NCBI GenBank assembly: GCA_000016765.1
Contig: CP000699.1
Coordinates: 3,497,001-3,561,000, forward strand
DNA length: 64,000 nt
Reading direction: 5' to 3'
From: Rhizorhabdus wittichii RW1
GTDB lineage: Bacteria; Pseudomonadota; Alphaproteobacteria; Sphingomonadales; Sphingomonadaceae
The notes under the pieces were generated by a model. That model did not search any database, was not told the DNA's origin, and saw only the letters and a list, made by a program, of their open reading frames with translations. Position numbers and translations under genes: made by a program. Numbering within the stretch: the first letter of the stretch is position 1; every line of letters begins with the position of its first letter. Shown one piece after another: positions 57,566-64,000 of this stretch.

Positions 57566-58492
57566 CTACCGCTCGATGCCCTGGGCCCAGGGCAGCGAGG
57601 AGAATTGCTCGCGCAGGAATTCGAGCAGCGCGCGCACCCGCGCCGGTCGGGCGCGGCCGGGCGGGGTGACGATGCAGATCGGCGAGGACGGTATCGTCCA
57701 GTCGGGGAACAGGTCGACCAGCAGGCCGTCGCGGGTCGCTTCCCAGGTGAAATATTCGGGCACCGCCGAAGCGCCGACCCCGGCGAGCAGCGCGTGCATC
57801 AGCCCGAGCGTGCTGTTCATGTGCAGCGCGCCCGACACCGGCACGTGGAAATGCTCGTCGCCGGGGCCGGTGAAGTCGACCTCGCGCCCCCAGGGGACGT
57901 GCGAGGGGATCAGCATCGGATAATGGGCGAGGTCGGAGGGGTGGCGCGGCCGGCCGTGGCGCTCGATCAGCGACGGCGCGGCGGTCACCCGGCGGCGCAG
58001 CGTCAGCAGCCGGCTGATCCGCAGCGAGCTGTCCTCGGCATTGTCGCCGATCTGGATGGCGAGGTCATAGCCCTCGGCGACGAGGTCGACGCGCTGTTCG
58101 CTGAAGGTGATGTCGAGCCGGATGTCGGGATAGGCCGCCATGAAGGCGGGGAGCATCGGGGCGAGCGCGGTCTCGCCGAAGCCGGTCGAGCAGGCGACCC
58201 GGATCAGCCCGCGCGGGATCGCCGCCTCCTCGAGGATGTCGGCCTCGATCGCGACGCCGTCGGCCATGATCCTGAGCGCGCGGTCGAGCGACAGCCGGCC
58301 GCTCTCGGTCAGCGACAGCTTGCGCGTGGTGCGGTGGAGCAGGGTGGTCCGCATCCGCTCCTCGAGCCGGCTGATCGCCTTGGACACGGTTGTCTTGGCG
58401 AGGCCGAGATCCTCGGCGGCCTGGCTGAACGAGCCCTTCTCGGCGACCTTGGCGAAGATCGCCCAGGCTTCGAAATCCGGCAGGTGCGGCAT
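57566..58492 (-). CDS. LysR-family transcriptional regulator
   Basis: A 308-residue regulator. The winged HTH is residues 5-64 (FAKVAEKGSFSQAAEDLGLAKTTVSKAISRLEERM), followed by a periplasmic-binding-protein-like effector domain (about 90-300). It belongs to the CrgA/AaeR-like subgroup that often controls efflux or quinone genes. Start MPHLPDF at 58492 is the standard position. Possible targets are the EmrAB operon, ohr or itself. Confidence 0.93.
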   Translation of the reverse strand: MPHLPDFEAWAIFAKVAEKGSFSQAAEDLGLAKTTVSKAISRLEERMRTTLLHRTTRKLSLTESGRLSLDRALRIMADGVAIEADILEEAAIPRGLIRVACSTGFGETALAPMLPAFMAAYPDIRLDITFSEQRVDLVAEGYDLAIQIGDNAEDSSLRISRLLTLRRRVTAAPSLIERHGRPRHPSDLAHYPMLIPSHVPWGREVDFTGPGDEHFHVPVSGALHMNSTLGLMHALLAGVGASAVPEYFTWEATRDGLLVDLFPDWTIPSSPICIVTPPGRARPARVRALLEFLREQFSSLPWAQGIER

Positions 58493-58553
58493 GTCCGTTC
58501 CCCCACGTCTCCCTTCTAGCACCCGGGGGCTGCCGCGTACATGTTCGCATGCA

Positions 58554-58644
58554 CGTCATGCCGCCGGAGGCCGGCATCTCAGCGGGCTCCTGCGGCGACC
58601 TCGCCGCGACCTTCCCGAGATCCCGGCCTCCGCCGGGATGACGG
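58554..58644. repeat. inverted REP pair E
   Basis: CGTCATGCCGCCGGAGGCCGGCATCTC and its inverse GAGATCCCGGCCTCC...GGGATGACGG, with a spacer rich in GCGACC. It lies between the 5' end of the LysR gene and the 3' end of the methylase gene. Confidence 0.8.
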
Positions 58645-58649
58645 ATGTT

Positions 58650-59882
58650 TCACAGGGCTCCCTCGCGATGCGCGCCGAGCGCGCGGCGTTCCTCGGCGAG
58701 GATCGCGTCGCAGATCGCCTCGGCCGGGCGACCGGCGCGGGCGGCGGTGTCGATCAGCAGCACGAACTCGGCGTTGAGCGGCTTGGGCGAGAAGCGCTGG
58801 GCGCTGACCCGGTAGCGCTTGTAGGGCTGGATGAAGGGGGTGACCGCGCCCCGGTCGCAGCAGGCGCGCGCCATCTCGATCAGCGGGATGTTGCCGTCGG
58901 TGCTGTAGCTGATCGCGATCCAGCGCGCGGGCAGCCCGTCGATCAGCTCGCGGAACGCCTGCTCCGCGTGGCGCGCGCTGTTGTAGGGGCTGCGCCGCTC
59001 GGTCCGCCAGTCGAGCCGGATCGCCGACTTGTCGCCCCGGCCGCTGATCTTCGGGCTGAGCGCCGGCTTGTCCCACAGCGCGACGCTGTTGAGGACGTGA
59101 TAGTTCGATCCATAGGGATGCTGGTTGTAGGGCGGATCGACATAGACGAAGTCGTAGCTCCGGCCATGCTCGCGCCCGAAGCGCTGCGCGTCGATCCGGG
59201 TGACCTCGTTCGGCTGGCCGTTGTCGTGGAAGATGGCGGGTTCGAGCGCCAGGTCGGCGCCGATCCGGTAGAGCGCGGTGCCGTTGCTGCCGCCCCAGCC
59301 GGCGTGGAAGCCCTTGAACACGCCCGACGTGTTGCTGGTGTAGCAGCATTGGTAGAGCAGCGGCGCCAGCAGGCAGGCGGCCTGCGCCGTGTCGAGCCGC
59401 TCCTCGACGGTCAGCCGCTCGATCTCCGCCCGGATCGCGTCGATCCGCATCCCGTTCTTGCGCATGTAGAACAGCCGGTCGCGGCCGATCTCGTAGCGCT
59501 CGTCGTCGTCGGGGCAGAGATGGCCGGTCACCCAGCCCTCGATCGGCGGCAGCGCGTTCAGCCGCGCGATCGCCTCCGCATAGGATTGGCCGCGATAGGC
59601 GGGCGCGGCGTTGCAGCCGACATGGCAGCGGTTGATCTGCTCGGCATAGGGTTCCCAGTCGTTGGCGATCACCCGGAAGCCGCGCGCCTTGGCGTAGCGG
59701 GCGACCACCCCGCTGCCCGCGAACAGGTCGACGAAGCCGTCGCCGGGCGCGATCCCGCTCGCCTCGATCGCCCGGCCGATCAGCGGCAGCAGCTTCCGCT
59801 TGTTGCCGATATACGGAATCAACTGGTGGAAGACGTAGCTGTCGGTGCTGCGGGCGGCATGGTGCCGGCGGTCGTATCTCAC
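58650..59882 (-). CDS. orphan D12-class adenine-N6 DNA methyltransferase
   Basis: A 410-residue methylase with the alpha-class (D12) order: a glycine-rich SAM motif FVDLFAGSGVV (50-60) near the N-terminus preceded by PYIGNKRKLL, then the catalytic DPPY at 249-252 (DFVYVDPPYNQHPYGSN). The start is a GTG without a good Shine-Dalgarno, so the N-terminus is uncertain by a few residues. No restriction endonuclease lies beside it. The recognition sequence is unknown; a regulatory or phage-defence role is possible. Confidence 0.88.
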   Translation of the reverse strand: MRYDRRHHAARSTDSYVFHQLIPYIGNKRKLLPLIGRAIEASGIAPGDGFVDLFAGSGVVARYAKARGFRVIANDWEPYAEQINRCHVGCNAAPAYRGQSYAEAIARLNALPPIEGWVTGHLCPDDDERYEIGRDRLFYMRKNGMRIDAIRAEIERLTVEERLDTAQAACLLAPLLYQCCYTSNTSGVFKGFHAGWGGSNGTALYRIGADLALEPAIFHDNGQPNEVTRIDAQRFGREHGRSYDFVYVDPPYNQHPYGSNYHVLNSVALWDKPALSPKISGRGDKSAIRLDWRTERRSPYNSARHAEQAFRELIDGLPARWIAISYSTDGNIPLIEMARACCDRGAVTPFIQPYKRYRVSAQRFSPKPLNAEFVLLIDTAARAGRPAEAICDAILAEERRALGAHREGAL

Positions 59883-60117
59883 GGCGACAGCGATAGAACG
59901 CGGTCCAGTCCCTGTCGATGCCCGTGCCCATTGCCGCCGCGCGCGAACCGAAAGGGCGGAAGTCACATAATTTTCATGATCCGGGCTTGGCGAGCGCGGT
60001 TCGGGCGCGGTAAGACCGGGCGTTGCTCCTGTGCGGCCACAGGACGAACTCCCCGCATGACAGAGGGAGCGTCCTTCCCGCCGGCGCGCGGGAGCGCGTG
60101 GAGAGGAGTTGAGCCCG

Positions 60118-61899
60118 TTGGAGCCTACCAACATCGAGGCGCCGGAATATTTCCATAAGGTCGTCGATTGCCAATGGGCCTGCCCGGCCCACACACCCGT
60201 CCCGGAATATATCCGCCTGATCGCGCAGGGGCGTCATGCCGACGCCTATATGGTCAACTGGAAATCGAACGTCTTCCCGGGAATCCTCGGCCGGACCTGC
60301 GACCGCCCGTGCGAGCCGGCGTGCCGGCGCGGCCGGGTCGACGAGGAGCCGGTGGCGATCTGCCGATTGAAGCGGGTCGCCGCCGACAACAAGGGCGATG
60401 TCGCCGCGCGCATGCCGCAGCCGCCGAAGAAGCGGATCGGCAAGAAGGTCGCCTGCATCGGCGCCGGGCCCGCCTCGATGACGGTGGCGCGCGATCTCGC
60501 CCCGCTCGGCTACGACGTCACCGTCTACGACGCCGACGCCAAGGCGGGCGGCATGATCCGCAGCCAGATCCCGCGCTTCCGCCTGCCGGAAAGCGTGATC
60601 GACGAGGAGATGGGCTTCATCACCGCGCTGGGCCCGAGGATGCGGCTCAACCGGCGGGTCGACAGCCTCGCGGCGCTGCTGCGCCGGGACTATGACGCGA
60701 TCTTCGTCGGCACCGGCGCGCCGCGCGGCCGCGACCTCGACATCCCCGGCCGCGCCGAGGCCGCCGCCAACGTCCATATCGGCATCGACTGGCTCGCCAA
60801 CGTCTCGTTCGGCCATGTCGACACGATCGGCAAGCGGGTGATCGTGCTCGGCGGCGGCAACACCGCGATGGACTGCTGCCGCACCTCGCGCCGGCTCGGC
60901 GGCGGCGAGGTCAAGGTCATCGTCCGGTCGGGCTATGACGAGATGAAGGCGTCGCCCTGGGAGAAGGAGGACGCCCAGCACGAGGGCATCCCGATCCTCA
61001 ACTATCTGGTCCCCAAGGCCTTCACCCATGCGGACGGCCGGCTGACCGGCGTCACCTTCGAGAAGGTCGCGCCGGTGGTCGACGAGCAGGGCCGCCGCCG
61101 GCTCGAACCGACCGGCGAGCCCGACGAGCATCACGAATGCGACGACGTGCTGGTCGCGATCGGGCAGGAGAACAGCTTCCCCTGGATCGAGCGCGACATC
61201 GGCCTCGACTTCGACAAATGGGGCATGCCCGTCGTCGACGAGACGACCTTCCAGTCGACCCACCCCAGGGTGTTCTTCGGGGGCGACGCCGCCTTCGGGC
61301 CGAAGAACATCATCTGGGCGGTCGCGCACGGCCATGAGGCGGCGATCTCGATCGACCATCATTGCCGGGGCGCCGACCTGCGGCTGCGGCCGCCGCCCGG
61401 CGTGCGGGTGTCGTCGCAGAAGATGGGCATCCACGAGTGGAGCTACGACAACGACGTCTCGCCCGAGGACCGGCAGAAGGTGCCGCTGCTGCCGCTGGCC
61501 GAGGCGCTGGGCGACGTCAAGGCCGAGGTCGAGCTGGGCTTCGACGACCCGCGCAGCTGGGCGGAGACGCAGCGCTGCCTCAACTGCGACGTGCAGACCG
61601 TGTTCACCCGGACGCTGTGCATCGAATGCGACGCCTGCGTCGACATCTGCCCGACCGACTGCATCACCTTCACCGTCAACGGCGACGAGGCCGAGCTGCG
61701 GCCCCGGCTCAAGGCGCCGGCGACCAATCCCGATCAGGCGCTCTACGTCTCCTCGACCCTGCCGACCGGCCGGGTGCTGGTGAAGGACGAGGACGTCTGC
61801 CTGCACTGCGGCCTGTGCGCCGAGCGCTGCCCGACCGGAGCCTGGGACATGCAGAAGACGCTGGTCGAGATGAGCCATGCGGGAGGGTGCGCGCGATGA
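60118..61899 (+). CDS. GltD-like NAD(P)H:ferredoxin oxidoreductase with C-terminal 2[4Fe-4S] domain
   Basis: A 593-residue flavoprotein. N-terminal cysteines (C18, C22 in CQWACPAHTP and CDRPCEPAC near 61-69) match the Fe-S region of glutamate synthase small subunits. FAD (GAGPASM) and NAD(P)H (GGGNTAMDCC) folds follow. The C-terminus adds a bacterial ferredoxin with CIECDACVDICP and CLHCGLCAERCP. The second TTG is used because GAGGAG is well spaced from it. It overlaps the next gene by 4 bp, so it probably exchanges electrons between NAD(P)H and the downstream 2-oxoacid:ferredoxin oxidoreductase. Confidence 0.88.
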   Translation: MEPTNIEAPEYFHKVVDCQWACPAHTPVPEYIRLIAQGRHADAYMVNWKSNVFPGILGRTCDRPCEPACRRGRVDEEPVAICRLKRVAADNKGDVAARMPQPPKKRIGKKVACIGAGPASMTVARDLAPLGYDVTVYDADAKAGGMIRSQIPRFRLPESVIDEEMGFITALGPRMRLNRRVDSLAALLRRDYDAIFVGTGAPRGRDLDIPGRAEAAANVHIGIDWLANVSFGHVDTIGKRVIVLGGGNTAMDCCRTSRRLGGGEVKVIVRSGYDEMKASPWEKEDAQHEGIPILNYLVPKAFTHADGRLTGVTFEKVAPVVDEQGRRRLEPTGEPDEHHECDDVLVAIGQENSFPWIERDIGLDFDKWGMPVVDETTFQSTHPRVFFGGDAAFGPKNIIWAVAHGHEAAISIDHHCRGADLRLRPPPGVRVSSQKMGIHEWSYDNDVSPEDRQKVPLLPLAEALGDVKAEVELGFDDPRSWAETQRCLNCDVQTVFTRTLCIECDACVDICPTDCITFTVNGDEAELRPRLKAPATNPDQALYVSSTLPTGRVLVKDEDVCLHCGLCAERCPTGAWDMQKTLVEMSHAGGCAR

Positions 61900-63743
61900 C
61901 CCGCCCGATCACTGCGGTCAACGACTTCGTCGTCAAATTCGCCAACGTCAACGGATCGGGATCGGCCTCCGCCAACGGCCTGTTCGTCAAGGCGATCCTG
62001 CGGATGGGCGTGCCGGTCGGCGCGCGCAACATCTTCCCGTCGAACATCCAGGGCCTGCCGACCTGGTACGAGATCCGGGTGAGCGGCCATGGCTGGCTCG
62101 GCCGGCGCGGCGGGGTCGACCTGATGGTCGCGATGAACCCGCAGACCTGGGACCGCGACGTCGCCGAGATCGAGCCGGGCGGCTATCTCTTCTACGACAG
62201 CACCAAGCCGATGCCGTCGTCGAAGTTCCGCGACGACATCACCGTCGTCGGCCTGCCGCTGACCGCCCTGTGCAACGCCGCCTATGCCGAGCCGTCGAAG
62301 CGCAAGATCCTCAAGAACATCATCTATCTCGGCGCGCTGACCTTCCTGCTCGGCATCGAGCGCGCGGTGGTGGAGGCGCTGCTCGCCGAGGAATATGCCG
62401 CCAAGCCGGCGCTGATCCCCGCCAATATCGAGGCGCTGCAGATCGGCTTCGATCATGCCCGCGACCATCTCAAGCCGCTCGGCCTCAAGCTGCGCCGCGC
62501 CGACGCGGTGGGCGACCGCATCTTCGTCGACGGCAACACGGCGGCGGGGCTCGGCGCAGTCTATGGCGGCGCCACCGTCTGCGCCTGGTATCCGATCACC
62601 CCGTCGACCTCGCTGGCCGAGGCGTTCACCGCCTATTGCCGCAAGCTCCGCCATGATCCCGAGACCGGCCCAGACGGCGGTGGGGCGCGCTATGCGATCG
62701 TCCAGGCGGAGGACGAGATCGCCTCGATCGGCATGGTCACCGGCGCGGGCTGGAACGGCGCGCGCGCCTTCACCTGCACCTCCGGGCCCGGCGTCTCGTT
62801 GATGCAGGAGTTCATCGGCCTCAGCTATTTCGCCGAGATTCCCGGCGTGATCTTCGACGTCCAGCGCGGCGGCCCGTCGACCGGCATGCCGACCCGCACC
62901 CAGCAGTCGGACATATTGTCGGCCGCCTATGCCAGCCATGGCGACACCAAGCACGTCCTGCTGCTGCCCGAGGGACCGAACGAGTGCTTCGAGTTCGGCG
63001 CGCTCGCCTTCGACCTCGCCGACCGGCTGCAGACGATGATCTTCGTCATGCTCGATCTCGACATGGGCATGAACGAATGGCTGATCGAGCCCTTCCGCTG
63101 GGACGAGGATCGCGTCCTCGACCGTGGCAAGATCATGACCGCCGAGATGCTGGAGGCCGGGGCCGACTTCGGCCGCTACAAGGACGTCGACGGGGACGGC
63201 ATCCCCTGGCGCACCCTGCCGGCGACGCACCCGTCCAAGGGCAGCTACTTCACCCGCGGCACCTCGCGCGATCCCTATGCCCGCTACAGCGAGGAGGGGG
63301 CGGTCTATGTCGACAACATGGAGCGGCTGCTGCGCAAGTTCGAGACCGCCAAGTCGCTCGTCCCGCCGCCGATCGTGCGGCGCGCGGCGCGCAAGACCAG
63401 CTATGGCGTGATCTATTACGGGTCGACCAGCCCGGCGATGGACGAGGCGCTGGCCGGGCTGGAGGCGGACGGGGTCGCGGTCGACGCGCTGCGCGTCCGC
63501 GCCTTCCCGTTCGAGGGCGAGATCTTCGAGTTCATCGCCGCGCACGACCTGGTGTTCGTCGTCGAGCAGAACCGCGACGCGCAGCTTCGCACCCTGCTGA
63601 TCAACGAGGGCGGGGTCGATCCGGCCCGGCTCGTGAAAGTGCTCAACTATGACGGCTCGCCGATCACGGCGCGCTTCATCCAGGCCGAGCTGGCCAAGGG
63701 CATGGGCGTGCCCAAGGCCCGCGCCGGGGAGATGGTGAGATGA
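61896..63743 (+). CDS. 2-oxoacid:ferredoxin oxidoreductase, fused gamma-alpha subunit
   Basis: A 615-residue subunit joining a gamma (POR_N-type, about 1-190, NGSGSASANGLFVKAILRMGVPVGARNIF) and an alpha domain (about 205-610). WYPITPSTSLAEAF, VQAEDEIASIGM and TSGPGVSLMQEFIGL are typical of the KorA/alpha family of 2-oxoglutarate or pyruvate:ferredoxin oxidoreductases. The specific oxoacid cannot be decided; relatives act on 2-oxoglutarate. The gene overlaps both neighbours by 4 bp, indicating tight stoichiometry. Confidence 0.9.
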   Translation: MTRPITAVNDFVVKFANVNGSGSASANGLFVKAILRMGVPVGARNIFPSNIQGLPTWYEIRVSGHGWLGRRGGVDLMVAMNPQTWDRDVAEIEPGGYLFYDSTKPMPSSKFRDDITVVGLPLTALCNAAYAEPSKRKILKNIIYLGALTFLLGIERAVVEALLAEEYAAKPALIPANIEALQIGFDHARDHLKPLGLKLRRADAVGDRIFVDGNTAAGLGAVYGGATVCAWYPITPSTSLAEAFTAYCRKLRHDPETGPDGGGARYAIVQAEDEIASIGMVTGAGWNGARAFTCTSGPGVSLMQEFIGLSYFAEIPGVIFDVQRGGPSTGMPTRTQQSDILSAAYASHGDTKHVLLLPEGPNECFEFGALAFDLADRLQTMIFVMLDLDMGMNEWLIEPFRWDEDRVLDRGKIMTAEMLEAGADFGRYKDVDGDGIPWRTLPATHPSKGSYFTRGTSRDPYARYSEEGAVYVDNMERLLRKFETAKSLVPPPIVRRAARKTSYGVIYYGSTSPAMDEALAGLEADGVAVDALRVRAFPFEGEIFEFIAAHDLVFVVEQNRDAQLRTLLINEGGVDPARLVKVLNYDGSPITARFIQAELAKGMGVPKARAGEMVR

Positions 63744-64000
63744 CCTATATCGCCAAGCCGCAATTCCACCATCCGTCGCTCAAGCACAATGCGCTGGGCT
63801 TCACCCGGCGCGACTATGAGGGGAAGGTGTCGACGCTCTGCGCCGGCTGCGGGCACGACTCGATCAGCGCCGCGATCGTCCAGGCCTGCTTCGAGATCGA
63901 CCTGGAGCCGCACCGCCTCGCCAAGCTGTCGGGGATCGGCTGCTCGTCGAAGACGCCCGACTATTTCCTCGGCGCGAGCCACGGCTTCAACACCGTCCAC
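63740..64000 (+). CDS. 2-oxoacid:ferredoxin oxidoreductase beta subunit, truncated by the window edge
   Basis: Only the first 87 codons are in the window (MTYIAKPQFHHPSLKHNALG...). STLCAGCGHDSISAAIVQA and LSGIGCSSKTPDYFLG are the start of the TPP-binding KorB/beta subunit, with the Cys residues that hold its cluster (C34, C37). The ATG overlaps the alpha subunit stop by 4 bp. The rest lies to the right of the window. Confidence 0.9.
   Translation, partial: MTYIAKPQFHHPSLKHNALGFTRRDYEGKVSTLCAGCGHDSISAAIVQACFEIDLEPHRLAKLSGIGCSSKTPDYFLGASHGFNTVH

Overview
The window is GC-rich DNA (dense gene packing, codons ending in G or C, frequent GTG/TTG starts and 4-bp ATGA/GTGA overlaps) from an alphaproteobacterium, most likely a member of the Sphingomonadales (Sphingomonas/Rhizorhabdus type). 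Supporting signs are a GTTC-N7-GTTC LexA operator in front of lexA, a proteobacterial lycopene cyclase (CrtY), many TonB-dependent transport functions, and the linkage trp-moaC-moeA-lexA-comEC-gltX-gltA. The genus is inferred from remembered gene content, not from a search.

Layout. 0-3.9 kb: a FixJ-type response regulator, then a B12-type TonB receptor on the minus strand behind a cobalamin riboswitch. 3.9-13.4 kb: a three-gene operon of a TpsB outer-membrane transporter, a 1531-residue Gly-rich TpsA exoprotein with a proline hinge, and an exported TPR-CHAT protease. This is the most interesting accessory system in the window. 13.6-23.6 kb: a 57-residue membrane protein, a Tat-exported FAD oxidase, etfBA, sucC (no sucD beside it), a small lipoprotein, crtY-LOG, thiC behind a TPP riboswitch, and a 2'-5' RNA ligase-like protein. 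23.7-24.8 kb: an intact IS110-family element that interrupts a REP palindrome. 24.9-33.8 kb: a thioredoxin-fold protein, ung-GNAT, then a probable polarity/signalling cluster (TipN-like coiled-coil membrane protein, an Hpt-like protein without its histidine, a nucleotidyltransferase-like membrane protein, a DUF2336 protein and a histidine-kinase-like protein without its phospho-acceptor histidine). 33.9-42.8 kb: gltA, gltX, comEC, a GNAT, lexA, moeA, moaC and trpC. 42.8-48.6 kb: a block of unrelated genes (AAA ATPase, DUF2306, LytTR regulator, VOC, Yip1, Fur-box-controlled siderophore receptor) that separates trpC from trpGD. 48.9-64 kb: trpGD, an alpha-amino-acid ester hydrolase-like enzyme, an EmrAB-OMF efflux operon, Ohr, a LysR regulator, an orphan adenine methylase, and an operon for a GltD-like ferredoxin-linked oxidoreductase with a 2-oxoacid:ferredoxin oxidoreductase, whose beta subunit runs off the window end.

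Two repeat families thread through the window. One is a 107-bp element with perfect 11-bp terminal inverted repeats in the first copy. Its end supplies the TAG stop codon of each abutting reading frame, and in the full-length copies it then forms a terminator-like hairpin plus T-tract. The other is a set of inverted REP pairs (GTCATCCCGGC...-type) at gene ends. One pair has been read into the C-terminus of the kinase-like gene and another has been split by the IS110 element. I saw no CRISPR array, tRNA, rRNA or replication origin.
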